Shown here in pieces: positions 54,118 through 63,028 of a stretch of 64,000 nt of DNA. Position numbers and translations under genes: made by a program. Numbering within the stretch: the stretch's first letter is position 1; each line of letters begins with the position of its first letter. The stretch comes from Anaerolineae bacterium (lineage in GTDB: Bacteria > Chloroflexota > Anaerolineae > Anaerolineales > Anaerolineaceae), in assembly GCA_013178295.1 (NCBI GenBank), contig JABLWW010000008.1, positions 124,001 to 188,000 on the forward strand, written 5' to 3'. The notes beneath the pieces were generated by a model. The model ran no database searches. It saw only the letters and a program-made list of their open reading frames with translations, and was not told where the DNA came from.

Positions 54118-55530
54118 ATGAAAACGTTAATCAAATCAGGCACAATTGTTACGGCTTCCGACACGCTTAAGGCAGATATTCTTATTGAGGATGAAAAGAT
54201 TGCGCTGATGGGCACTGACCTGCCGGCAGATGGAGCGCAGGTTGTGGACGCGCAGGGCAAGCTTGTCATGCCAGGCGGCATTGATGTGCACGTTCACTTT
54301 GATATGCCGTTTTTTGCCACCTTTTCATCGGATGATCATTATACGGGGAGTAAGGCAGCTGCCTTTGGTGGCACCACCACATACCTGGATTTTGTGCCTT
54401 TGGAAGGCGATTCGCCGCGCGCCAGCGTAGAAGCTTGGGGTAAAAAAGCCGAAAAGTCAGTGATTGACTATGGGTTTCACATTATGCTTTCCCGCTGGAA
54501 CCCAGCCGTTGAAGCTGAAATCCCCGGTCTGGTGAAAGATGGGGTTACCAGTCTCAAGGTGTTTACTGCTTATGAATCTCTGCGCATTTCGGATGCGGCG
54601 ATTTTTCAGGTGATGCGTTCTGCCAAAAAACACGGTTTGCTGACCATGTTGCACGCTGAGGGTGGCGAGGTGATTGACGTATTAATTGCTGAAGCGCTGG
54701 CGGCAGGACATACCACGCCGGAATACCATGCTCTGACACATCCGGCATGGGGGGCGGTGGGTGCGACGATGAAAGCCTGCTCACTGGCTGCTCAGGCGGA
54801 AACGCCTTTGTACATCGTGCACATGAACGCCGCAGGCGAAATGGATATGCTCAAATATGCCCGTGAGCATGGTGTGCCCGTGATGGGTGAGACCTGTCCG
54901 CAATATCTGTTTTTTGGCATTGACGATTTGCGCCGCCCGGATGGGGCAAAGTGGGTCTGCTCGCCGCCAGTGCGCTCGCCGGAGGATAATGCCCGCGTGT
55001 GGGAGGCGCTATGTGATGGCACCTTGCAGGTCTTGTCTACAGACCACTGCCCGTTTATGTACGATGGCACGACACCGATTATGTATGAGGGCAAGCCGTA
55101 TGCCTATCCGGGCAAAGAATTGGGGAAGGATAATTTCTCAAAAATTCCCAATGGGTTGCCTGGTGTGGGCGACCGTTTGCCTGTCTTTTGGAGTGAAGCG
55201 GTCAGCAAAGGGCGTATTTCTCCCAACCAGTTTGTGGCGCTCACAGCCACAAACCCGGCAAAGATCTTTGGCTTATATCCGCGCAAAGGCACTCTGGCGC
55301 CTGGTTCAGATGCAGATATTGCCATTTGGGATGCCAATAAACGGGTAACCTATGGGGTGAAAGTTGCTCAGCATCGCACCGATTACAACTTGTATGAGGG
55401 CTGGCAGCTGGTTGGCTTTCCTGAGAAAGTGTTTTCGCGCGGGCGTTTGATTGTTGACAATGGAGAATGGCATGGTCGCCCAGGAATGGGACAATATATC
55501 CATCGCAACCCCAACCCGCCCCTTTTATGA
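54118..55530 (+). CDS. Dihydropyrimidinase/hydantoinase-type cyclic amidohydrolase
   Basis: 470 residues from ATG 54118. Metal site: HVHFDMPF (about 57-64), the carboxylated lysine in TSLKVFTAYES (about 143-153), HAEGG and HMNAAGE (about 178 and 233), and STDHCPFMY (Asp, about 312). TCPQYLFF is a family landmark. The group opens dihydropyrimidine, hydantoin or allantoin rings to N-carbamoyl acids. Allantoinases and phenylhydantoinases share these features, so the substrate is open. Functionally it should feed the M20 carbamoylase encoded just upstream. Confidence 0.92.
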   Translation: MKTLIKSGTIVTASDTLKADILIEDEKIALMGTDLPADGAQVVDAQGKLVMPGGIDVHVHFDMPFFATFSSDDHYTGSKAAAFGGTTTYLDFVPLEGDSPRASVEAWGKKAEKSVIDYGFHIMLSRWNPAVEAEIPGLVKDGVTSLKVFTAYESLRISDAAIFQVMRSAKKHGLLTMLHAEGGEVIDVLIAEALAAGHTTPEYHALTHPAWGAVGATMKACSLAAQAETPLYIVHMNAAGEMDMLKYAREHGVPVMGETCPQYLFFGIDDLRRPDGAKWVCSPPVRSPEDNARVWEALCDGTLQVLSTDHCPFMYDGTTPIMYEGKPYAYPGKELGKDNFSKIPNGLPGVGDRLPVFWSEAVSKGRISPNQFVALTATNPAKIFGLYPRKGTLAPGSDADIAIWDANKRVTYGVKVAQHRTDYNLYEGWQLVGFPEKVFSRGRLIVDNGEWHGRPGMGQYIHRNPNPPLL

Positions 55531-55588
55531 GAGGGTGAGGTGTGCTGGTGCGATGCAATCTAATTTATAAAAGCGAAAGGTAGTAGAG

Positions 55589-56446
55589 ATGCAACCATTT
55601 GACTATTACAAACCAAAAACATTTGAAGAAGCGTTTGACTACCTGACCCTCCCCGGAAAAACGGTGTTTCCCCTTGCGGGCGCTACCGATTTTATCCCCT
55701 CCTATCGTGATGGTGTGTGGCAGGCGGATGCGGTTTGCGATATTAAGGCTCTTCCGGGCGTGCGCGATTTGCGTGAAACACCAGAGGGTCTATGGGTCGG
55801 CGCTTGTGTGCTGATGAGCGAGCTGGCCCGCTCTCCGCTTGTCAGAGCACATTGGGAAGTGCTGGCGCAGGGCGCTGAGGTAGTTGGTAGCGAACAGGTG
55901 CGCAACCGGGCAACCATTGGCGGTAACATGTGCACGGCTTCACCCTGTGCGGACACCCCGCCGCCGTTGTATGTTCTGGATGCGGTGGTTGTGTTGAAAA
56001 GCAAAGCTGGCGAGCGGCGTGTGCCGGTTACCGAATTTTTTACCTTTGTGCGCAAGACAGTGGTGCAAAAGGGTGAACTGGTAACGGGAGTGATCATTCC
56101 CAAGCCGCCAGCAGGCACGGTGGGAGAGTATCACAAGCTGTCGCGCCGTCAAGGCTGTGACCTTTCTCTGGTTTCGGTGGCAGTACTTGCTGCTCCGCGC
56201 AATGGTGGGTACGACTGGCGTATTGCCCTTGGCGCAGTGGCGCCAACCCCTATCCGTGTGCCTGACGCTGAAGCGATTTTGTCAAAGGGATGGGACGCGG
56301 CGTCAATTGATGAGGCAGCCAAAGCGGCTGAAAAGACAGCCAAGCCTATCACGGATGTTCGTTCCAGCGATGTCTACCGCTACGAGATGGTGCGTAACCT
56401 TACACGCCGTGCGGTGCGTAGTGTCGCAGAAAAATTGAAGAAATAG
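55589..56446 (+). CDS. Molybdenum hydroxylase FAD-binding subunit, set 2
   Basis: 285 residues; GAAAGGTAGTAGAG before the ATG. PCMH-type FAD domain with FPLAGATDFIPSYRDG (about 28-43) and RNRATIGGNMCTASPCADTPP split over two FAD loops (about 107-127), followed by the C-terminal CO-dehydrogenase flavoprotein domain. Clearly diverged from the set 1 subunit (GATDF in place of GGQSL), closer to xanthine dehydrogenase-type FAD subunits. Starts 59 bp after the hydantoinase gene. Confidence 0.92.
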   Translation: MQPFDYYKPKTFEEAFDYLTLPGKTVFPLAGATDFIPSYRDGVWQADAVCDIKALPGVRDLRETPEGLWVGACVLMSELARSPLVRAHWEVLAQGAEVVGSEQVRNRATIGGNMCTASPCADTPPPLYVLDAVVVLKSKAGERRVPVTEFFTFVRKTVVQKGELVTGVIIPKPPAGTVGEYHKLSRRQGCDLSLVSVAVLAAPRNGGYDWRIALGAVAPTPIRVPDAEAILSKGWDAASIDEAAKAAEKTAKPITDVRSSDVYRYEMVRNLTRRAVRSVAEKLKK

Positions 56447-56460
56447 AAGGAGGCAAAGCA

Positions 56461-56931
56461 ATGCTTCACGAGATTACGTTAACAGTGAATGGCGAACAAA
56501 GAACGGTTGCGGTCAAATCGCATCATACGTTGTTGAAGGTGTTACGTGAGCAGCTAGGCATTACCAGCCCAAAGATTGGCTGTGAGAATGGCGAGTGCGG
56601 CGCGTGCACGGTTCTGATGAATGGCAAGGCAGTTAACTCCTGTCTTGTGCTTGCCGTTGAGGCGGATGGAGCTGTTATTGAAACCGTCGAAAATCTAAGC
56701 AAAGAAGGTGAACTGCATCCTTTGCAGCAAGCCTTTGTGGAGCATAATGCTATTCAGTGCGGTTTTTGTACACCGGGTATGATTATGTCAGCCAAGGGGC
56801 TGCTGGACCGTAACCCTCACCCCACTGTGGATGAGGTCAAAGAGGCTTTGGCGGGTAATCTTTGCCGTTGCACGGGGTATATCCGCATTGTAGATGCAGT
56901 GATGGATGTTGCCAAGAAAGGAGATGCGTAG
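56461..56931 (+). CDS. Molybdenum hydroxylase 2Fe-2S subunit, set 2
   Basis: 156 residues; AGAAGGAGG about 6 bp before the ATG. CENGECGACTVLMNG with a fourth Cys in VNSC forms the ferredoxin-like cluster, and CGFCTPGMIMS plus NLCRCTGYIRIVD the helical cluster. Electron-transfer subunit of the second heterotrimer, 14 bp from the FAD subunit and 3 bp from the catalytic subunit. Confidence 0.95.
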   Translation: MLHEITLTVNGEQRTVAVKSHHTLLKVLREQLGITSPKIGCENGECGACTVLMNGKAVNSCLVLAVEADGAVIETVENLSKEGELHPLQQAFVEHNAIQCGFCTPGMIMSAKGLLDRNPHPTVDEVKEALAGNLCRCTGYIRIVDAVMDVAKKGDA

Positions 56932-56934
56932 ACG

Positions 56935-59274
56935 ATGGCCGGACGAGTAGAAACTACGGAACCCGTTGGTAAGAGCGTTCCGCGTATTGACGCCTACGAG
57001 AAGGTAACAGGTGCTGTCCAATATGTAGATGATATTCCCTTTGGCCCAAACCTTCTGTATGGCAAGTTTGTGCGTAGCCCCTATGCACATGCTCTGATTA
57101 AGTCAATCAACACCAGCAAGGCATTGGCTTTGCCGGGAGTGAAGGCGGTTGTAACTGGAAAAGAAGTACCCAATCGGATCGGTCTGTATCTCAAGGATCG
57201 CTTTGTGTTTCCACTTGACCGCGTGCGTTGGATCGGGGAACCTGTTGCCGGTGTGATCGCCATCAATGAAGAAATTGCTGAAGAGGCGGCCAAACTGGTA
57301 GAGGTTGAATACGAGGAGCTTCCCGCTGTTTTTGATCCCCGCGAGGCGATTAAGCCGGATGCGCCGCTGATTCACCCCGATTTAGGGAAATATGAAGTGG
57401 TGCCGTTTATCTTTCCTGAGCCGGGAACGAACATTTCGGAGCATTTTAAGTTACGCAAGGGCGATGTGGACTCTGCCTGGAGTCAGTGCGCGGCGATTGT
57501 GGAAGATGATTTCTTTGTTCCGCAAATACAGCATGTTCCCATCGAGCCGCACTGTGCCGTTGCACGCTGGGATAAGGATGGGACGGTAACTCTGTGGGCT
57601 GCTTCGCAGTCGCCTTTTGCGCAGCGCGATTTGATTGCACAGAGTCTGGATATTCCACATGGAAACTTACGGGTGATTGCCCCCTACGTTGGCGGCGGTT
57701 TTGGCGGCAAGGCAGGTGTTTCCATTGAAGCCAATGTGGTGGCAATGTCGCGAGCAGTGCCTGGATATCCGGTCAAGGTGCGCATGACGCGCGAAGAGGA
57801 ATTTTTGGGCACCAATGTCCGTCAAAGCTGCGCGGCACATTACAAAATTGGCTGCGATAAAGATGGCAACCTGCTGGCTTATGAATGCCAGTATTACTTT
57901 GGTGGCGGTGCATATAACGAATATGGCGTCAATATTACCCGTGCCGCCGGGTATTCATGCACTGGACCGTATGATGTGCCCAATGTGAAAGGCGATTCAT
58001 ATTGTGTGTATACCAACACGCAAGTAGGCAGCGCCATGCGCGGTTTTGGTATGCCTGAAATCCACTGGGGTCTGGAACAGATGATGGACCGTCTGGCAGA
58101 AAAGATTGGCATGGACAAAGCGGAGTTCCGCCGCCGCAACTGCGTGCGCCCTGGGGATAAAATCCTCACCGGTATGACCATGCCGCAAGTTGATTTGGTA
58201 AAGTGCATTGACCTGGTGACGAAAGCCATCAACTGGGATAAAAAGGACAAACCCTCTGCTCCACATAAGAAGCGCGGCAAGGGAATAGCCATCATGTGGA
58301 AAGCCCCGGCAATGCCGCCTAACCCTGGCAGTCAGGCAATTGTGCGTTTCAATGAAGATGCTTCTGTCAACGTCTTTGTCGGTGGGCAGGAGATTGGGCA
58401 GGGCACCTTTACGGTGATGGCGCAGATGGCTGCCGAAACGCTTGGTGTGCCGTATGAATGGGTGCGCATTACGGCTAATCCGGTGGACACTAAGTACAGC
58501 CCGTATGAATGGCAGACGGTTGCCAGCCGCCTCACCTGGTCAATGGGGAATGCGGTCAAAGCGGCTGCCGAAGATGCCCGCCAGAAGATTTTGCAGGTGG
58601 TGGCGGAGTATTGGAAGGAAGACCCCAAGGATCTGGATATCAAGAACGGTGTGGTGGTGTCTTACAAGTCAGAGCGCGAGCAGTCTCTCAAGAAGATGGT
58701 GGTCTATGGATTGCCGAACGAGAATTATGAAGGCTGGCAGGGTGGGCCGATTGTGGGGTCGGGCAAATTTATGCCCACCTATGTTACCGGGCTTGACCCT
58801 GAAACCGGGCAGGGTACGCGCGCTGTGGTGCATTACACGGTTGGCGCTCAGGCGGTGGATATCGAAGTGGACACAGAGACCGGGCAGATTGAAGTTCTCA
58901 AGATCGCCAGCGCGTATGATGTTGGCAAAGCCATCAACCCTGATCTGGTCATGACCCAGATTGAAGGCGGCGCTGTGCATGGGCTGAGCGCGGCTTATGA
59001 GGGCTTTTACTTTGATGAGAGGGGCAAATTAATCAACAACAGTCTGGTGGATTATAAGATCGCCACGGTGATGGATATTCCGAAGGAGATCCACGGCGAC
59101 ATTGTTGAGACGCCCCTCGAAGATGGCCCATGGGGAGCGCGTGGTGTTGGCGAACATGTGATGGTACAGACTGCACCGGCAATTGCCAATGCAATCAGCG
59201 ATGCAGTTGGTGTGCGCATCAACACGCTGCCGCTTTCTGCTGAGAAGGTCTATCTGGCGATGATGAAAAAATAG
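56935..59274 (+). CDS. Molybdenum hydroxylase catalytic subunit, set 2 (xanthine dehydrogenase-like)
   Basis: 779 residues. VGKSVPRIDAYEKVTGAVQY at the N-terminus, molybdopterin motif PYVGGGFGGKAG (about 250), SAMRGFGMPEIHWGLEQMMD (about 366-385) with the Arg of the RGFG substrate-binding segment seen in xanthine dehydrogenase, GGQEIGQGTFTVMAQ, and the catalytic Glu in RGVGEHVMVQTAPAIANAI (about 738-756). These agree better with purine- or N-heterocycle-oxidising enzymes than does set 1. Xanthine, hypoxanthine or a related ring imported by the NCS2 permease is a reasonable substrate. No XdhC-type maturation gene is in the window. Confidence 0.92.
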   Translation: MAGRVETTEPVGKSVPRIDAYEKVTGAVQYVDDIPFGPNLLYGKFVRSPYAHALIKSINTSKALALPGVKAVVTGKEVPNRIGLYLKDRFVFPLDRVRWIGEPVAGVIAINEEIAEEAAKLVEVEYEELPAVFDPREAIKPDAPLIHPDLGKYEVVPFIFPEPGTNISEHFKLRKGDVDSAWSQCAAIVEDDFFVPQIQHVPIEPHCAVARWDKDGTVTLWAASQSPFAQRDLIAQSLDIPHGNLRVIAPYVGGGFGGKAGVSIEANVVAMSRAVPGYPVKVRMTREEEFLGTNVRQSCAAHYKIGCDKDGNLLAYECQYYFGGGAYNEYGVNITRAAGYSCTGPYDVPNVKGDSYCVYTNTQVGSAMRGFGMPEIHWGLEQMMDRLAEKIGMDKAEFRRRNCVRPGDKILTGMTMPQVDLVKCIDLVTKAINWDKKDKPSAPHKKRGKGIAIMWKAPAMPPNPGSQAIVRFNEDASVNVFVGGQEIGQGTFTVMAQMAAETLGVPYEWVRITANPVDTKYSPYEWQTVASRLTWSMGNAVKAAAEDARQKILQVVAEYWKEDPKDLDIKNGVVVSYKSEREQSLKKMVVYGLPNENYEGWQGGPIVGSGKFMPTYVTGLDPETGQGTRAVVHYTVGAQAVDIEVDTETGQIEVLKIASAYDVGKAINPDLVMTQIEGGAVHGLSAAYEGFYFDERGKLINNSLVDYKIATVMDIPKEIHGDIVETPLEDGPWGARGVGEHVMVQTAPAIANAISDAVGVRINTLPLSAEKVYLAMMKK

Positions 59275-59312
59275 TTTCTCGACGTTGCACATTGTTAAGG
59301 CGATAAGCGATA

Positions 59313-59351
59313 AACCAAGAACATCCCCCATAAAAGGGGATGTTCTTGGTT
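59313..59351. terminator. Long hairpin terminator after molybdenum hydroxylase set 2
   Basis: AACCAAGAACATCCCC (59313-59328) and GGGGATGTTCTTGGTT (59336-59351) form a perfect 16 bp stem with a 7-base loop; only a weak T content follows. Closes the catabolic region. Confidence 0.75.
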
Positions 59352-59415
59352 GTGTAGCAGGTTTGGTTTCCCGATCTATCTTCTCATAAAATTGGCATAA
59401 AACTTGCACCTCTTC

Positions 59416-59443
59416 TTGGAGACTCAGAAAAGGGATGTATAAT
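59416..59443 (+). promoter_or_regulatory. Candidate promoter of the large membrane-protein gene
   Basis: TTGGAG (59416-59421), 16 bp spacer, TATAAT (59438-59443), about 37 bp before the GTG at 59480. Confidence 0.5.
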
Positions 59444-59479
59444 ACCATCCTGCCTTTTGCTGTTTAAGGAATAATCCTT

Positions 59480-62056
59480 GTGTTTGACCTTTTTTACCTT
59501 CCGCTCTATCGCCTGAATGGGGAAGAACAACCGGACTTACCCGGCTTTCTGGCACTGATGGCGCCACGCAACGCCAACCGTCATCGTCAGGAAGAATGGC
59601 TGATGATCTTGTTGTCAATCGCACGCAATGACATCTTTTCGGATAGGGATTTGTGCCGCTTGCTTGAAAATGCGGCGCAAGGGTATTTCAAAACGGCGGG
59701 AACAGTAACCACCTGCCTGCGCCAGATGGTTGAACGGTTGAACGATCACCTTTTCCGCATCAATCGCAGGACGCAAGGCAAAACCCCGCGTTTAAGTGCT
59801 TCTCTGAATGTAGCAGTTTTGCGCAGGGATATTCTCTTCCTCTCGCAATCAGGTCCAACGCACTCGCTTTTGTTGGGGCATTCTCAAAGACTGGATTATT
59901 ATGAGACAAGCGGTGGGAGTGAACTGGGGCTTTCACAGGTGGCGCGCACATCTTACAACCAGACACAGGTACACCCTGGCGATATCCTGGTTTTCTTTCC
60001 TGATCCTCCTGATAATTTTGCGGCCTATGTGCCATCGGGCGAGCGGCGAATTTCACTCGAGCAGTTGCGCCGATCGTTATCTGGGCTTAATGTCGATCCG
60101 TTGCAAGCTGCGATTATTCAGTTCAAGGCAGGAAAAGGGGAACTACACCGTTTGAAGCCGCGTATTCCTCTGGAAACATCCTCAACAGGGGCGATATCTG
60201 CCCTGGAAGTGGCTGAAGAACCCGATGCAATCGGGAGCGCGGAAGAGGAGATTTCTCCAGTGGTTGAGGAAGGCGTTTCTCCCCCACAGGCTCTGCCGTC
60301 GCAACCGCCGCAGTTGGTGGGAACTCCCGCACCGCGGCAGGTACGCCCGGCTGGGATGCCACTGCGTATGGCAGCCCAACCAGCGGTCAAGCTTTCGCCG
60401 ATGGAGAAGATTCAGGCGCTGATTTTTGGCAAACAGTATGTATACCGTCAGAGGCAGCAGAAGGTGATGCGGGCGGTTGTTCCGCAGCGTTCCCGCCCGC
60501 TGTTCCCTGCTTCAGAGCAGAGCAAAACGCTTCGCCAGTCGGATGTTCAGCCTGCCACTCCACTGCATGAGCCTGCACAGACTCCGGCTTTGAAGCAGGA
60601 TATCTTATCATCATCTGCTCCCCCAGTTCGTGCGCAAGTTGCCTCGTCTCGGATGCCATCCGGGCAGCCTTTGGTCAAGCCCTCTTCTCAGGCAAATGAG
60701 TTTCTTTCCATACTGGTGAGCGGGGTGAAGAGCTTGAACATCCGCCGCCGATTGGCTTTTCTGTGGCAAGGTGGGAAAAAAGCGCAGCATAAAATTGGAA
60801 AAGGCGGCGAAAAACTTCTGACCAGCATCTTGCCGGAACAACCGCAGCAGACATTGACCATGTCTCCGGCATTGATGCTCTTTATTGCTTTGGCAGTCCC
60901 GCTGGTGGTGATTTCGTTTGCTGCCACGATTTACTTTCGAGAAGGTCCGGGACGGCAGCATCAGCTTTTGTTGGAACAGTCGCGCGACTTTGTCTTTCAG
61001 TCAAACGAACAATCCGACCCGTTGATGCAGCGCGCCAATCTTGTCCAGGCACTGGCGTTGCTTGATAAAGCAGAGAACTACCTTGTCTCGGACGCTTCGC
61101 GCAACATGCGCATTGAGATTCAGACTGCTCTGGATAAGGCGGACAGTGTGACGCGCGTTAATTTTGAACCTGTGGCGGAGGTGATTGCATCAGATGTGTT
61201 GGTCAAAAAGATACAGGCAAACACCACCGATGTATATCTGCTGGATGGCAGCTCTGGTTCTGTGTTGCGTTTGACGCGCTTTGAACAGAATTATGCCCGG
61301 GACAAAAATTTTGCCTGCTCACCGGGGCCCCTGGGGGGAGCAATTCTTGGACAGCTGGTGGATATTGTTTTGTTACCTGCTAATTCTAAAAAGGCAACGG
61401 TGCTGGGGATTGACCCCGCTGGGAATTTGCTCTATTGTATCCCCGGTAATCCGCCGCTTTCTAACGCGCTAATCCCGCCGGATACAGGTTGGGGCAAAAT
61501 CAGCGGTTTGTTCTTTGACCGTGGTTTTCTATATGTGATGGATATTGAGAGAAACTCGGTCTATATTTATACCGGCGATGCAGATATGGTGTTTCCCAAC
61601 CCGCCGCGCGAGTATTTTGACGATCAGATACCCAACATGGGGGATGTGATTGATTTTGAAGTTAACGCGGAAGACCTTTATCTCCTGCATCGCAGTGGAC
61701 GGATGACGCGCTGCACGTTTCGCATTCATGATCTAAACAAAACCCGCTGCAGCGAGGATGTGTATTACACCGACACACGCTATGGTAAAACAGAGCAATT
61801 GGTTACTTTTCCCGCCGCGCAGTTTATCGAAATGGTGCTGACGCTCCCCCCTGATCCTTCCCTGTTTATGCTGGACAGCAATACTCCAGCCATCTATCAT
61901 TTTGGGCCTACGCTGGTGTTTCATCGTCAACTGGAGATGCAGCTCTACCCGAATTTTGACAAGCCCAGAAGAGCAACCACTGCCTTTACCATAGCGCCGG
62001 GGAGAATTATCTGGTGGGCATTTGGTAATTTGGTGTTCTATGGGCAATTGCCATGA
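59480..62056 (+). CDS. Large one-pass membrane protein with phosphatase-like N-terminus
   Basis: 858 residues from GTG 59480, preceded by TAAGGA. The N-terminal 225 residues show a PPM/PP2C-like layout (SASLNVAVLRRDILFLSQSG, HPGDILVFFPDP) but lack the metal Asp motifs DGHGG, so any phosphatase activity is doubtful. Residues about 235-450 are a low-complexity Pro/Gln/Ala/Ser-rich linker. One transmembrane segment lies at about 465-487 (ALMLFIALAVPLVVISFAAT). The C-terminal 340 residues are extracytoplasmic with repeated beta-rich blocks (VYLLDGSSGSVLRL, FLYVMDIERNSVYIY, DLYLLHRSGRMTRC) like a propeller. Cytoplasmic pseudo-phosphatase coupled to an outside sensor is an inference. Confidence 0.8.
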   Translation: MFDLFYLPLYRLNGEEQPDLPGFLALMAPRNANRHRQEEWLMILLSIARNDIFSDRDLCRLLENAAQGYFKTAGTVTTCLRQMVERLNDHLFRINRRTQGKTPRLSASLNVAVLRRDILFLSQSGPTHSLLLGHSQRLDYYETSGGSELGLSQVARTSYNQTQVHPGDILVFFPDPPDNFAAYVPSGERRISLEQLRRSLSGLNVDPLQAAIIQFKAGKGELHRLKPRIPLETSSTGAISALEVAEEPDAIGSAEEEISPVVEEGVSPPQALPSQPPQLVGTPAPRQVRPAGMPLRMAAQPAVKLSPMEKIQALIFGKQYVYRQRQQKVMRAVVPQRSRPLFPASEQSKTLRQSDVQPATPLHEPAQTPALKQDILSSSAPPVRAQVASSRMPSGQPLVKPSSQANEFLSILVSGVKSLNIRRRLAFLWQGGKKAQHKIGKGGEKLLTSILPEQPQQTLTMSPALMLFIALAVPLVVISFAATIYFREGPGRQHQLLLEQSRDFVFQSNEQSDPLMQRANLVQALALLDKAENYLVSDASRNMRIEIQTALDKADSVTRVNFEPVAEVIASDVLVKKIQANTTDVYLLDGSSGSVLRLTRFEQNYARDKNFACSPGPLGGAILGQLVDIVLLPANSKKATVLGIDPAGNLLYCIPGNPPLSNALIPPDTGWGKISGLFFDRGFLYVMDIERNSVYIYTGDADMVFPNPPREYFDDQIPNMGDVIDFEVNAEDLYLLHRSGRMTRCTFRIHDLNKTRCSEDVYYTDTRYGKTEQLVTFPAAQFIEMVLTLPPDPSLFMLDSNTPAIYHFGPTLVFHRQLEMQLYPNFDKPRRATTAFTIAPGRIIWWAFGNLVFYGQLP

Positions 62057-62066
62057 AATGACATAT

Positions 62067-62097
62067 AGACCCCGAAGCTTCTCATGCGCCGGGGTCT
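62067..62097. terminator. Bidirectional hairpin between convergent genes
   Basis: AGACCCCG (62067-62074) pairs with CGGGGTCT (62090-62097) across a 15-base loop, in the 60 bp gap between the convergent stop codons. Confidence 0.5.
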
Positions 62098-62116
62098 CGT
62101 GGGTTGTGCCTTTTTA

Positions 62117-62926
62117 TCAGTAGGTTGTATTGTTGTAGAACCAGTTGTAGGCGTAGTAGCCTTGCGGGCTGTCGGCGCGGATGGCAATTTGGTATCTGCC
62201 AGCAAAGTAGGCGGGTATGGGGAATGTGGCTTCAAAACTGCCGCCAGAGCCTGCGGGGATTGTTCCTACAACCACACCGCCATACCCCAGTGTGCCGTAC
62301 TCATTCATGCGCACGGTGAATTCCTGGTAGGGGGGGAAGTTATTGGTCAGGATGGTTACGCTGGTATCCGCTACCACTGCCACAATGCTGAAGGTGGGTA
62401 TGGCGCCCCAGTAGGGATAATAATAGGGATTGGGCATGGCAGTGGGCAGGGCACCAGGTAAGGCTGTGGGGAGTGACGGCGTAGGAGCGGAGCCGCTTGG
62501 CGGGACATACCCCGCTGGCTGGGCGCCTGAGTCAATATTGTAAAACCAGTTATAGCTGTAGTAGTAACCAGTTGAACTATCGGTGCGGATGGCAATCATA
62601 TACTGACCTTTTAGTTCCGCGGGGATTGTGAAGGTCTGCGCGGGCAGGGTGCCGCCAGCTCCCGAAGCAATTGTCCCGACAACGACCCCGCCAATGCCCA
62701 GTGTGCCGTAGTATCCCATACGCACGGTAAAGACTTCATTGGCAGGCCAGTTGACTGGTTGGATGGTTACGGTATCCTGGGCATCTACGCTAACGATGTT
62801 GATGGTGGGAACAGTCCAGGCGTTTGCCTGATTGACGGCTGGCAGCAGAGCTGTTCCCAGCAAAACGACGACAAACAAGAAGCGGGCTGCTGTGGAAATG
62901 GGTAGTCTTTGAATTGAGGCGCTCAT
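62117..62926 (-). CDS. Secreted protein with two tandem beta-domain repeats
   Basis: 269 residues from ATG 62926, with TGGAGGG about 7 bp upstream; an ATG at 62941 would include that site. Signal peptide (about 9-37, FLFVVVLLGTALLPAVNQANA). Two repeats of about 90 residues, roughly 40-130 and 175-269, each with the order TVPTINIVSVDAQ-like strand, EFTVRM..YGTLG.GGVVVGTI, GGS or GGT, then a strand ending in Y.Y.YNWFYN. A Pro/Ser/Thr linker joins them. It looks like a cell-surface or extracellular beta-sandwich protein. No catalytic motif; function unknown. Upstream 100 bp is AT-rich. Confidence 0.82.
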   Translation of the reverse strand: MSASIQRLPISTAARFLFVVVLLGTALLPAVNQANAWTVPTINIVSVDAQDTVTIQPVNWPANEVFTVRMGYYGTLGIGGVVVGTIASGAGGTLPAQTFTIPAELKGQYMIAIRTDSSTGYYYSYNWFYNIDSGAQPAGYVPPSGSAPTPSLPTALPGALPTAMPNPYYYPYWGAIPTFSIVAVVADTSVTILTNNFPPYQEFTVRMNEYGTLGYGGVVVGTIPAGSGGSFEATFPIPAYFAGRYQIAIRADSPQGYYAYNWFYNNTTY

Positions 62927-63028
62927 GATGATTCCCTCCAAAAGATATAAATTAAGTATACATAGTATATATCGGATAAATCACAAAAAAAAGTAGTCTT
63001 ACAGTGTTTTGGACAATTGCTTGGGCCA

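Noticed and set aside
62117-62926. Repeats read as a CRISPR or DNA repeat array
   Set aside because: Similarity is at the protein level only, with one reading frame; no short regularly spaced DNA repeats anywhere in the window.
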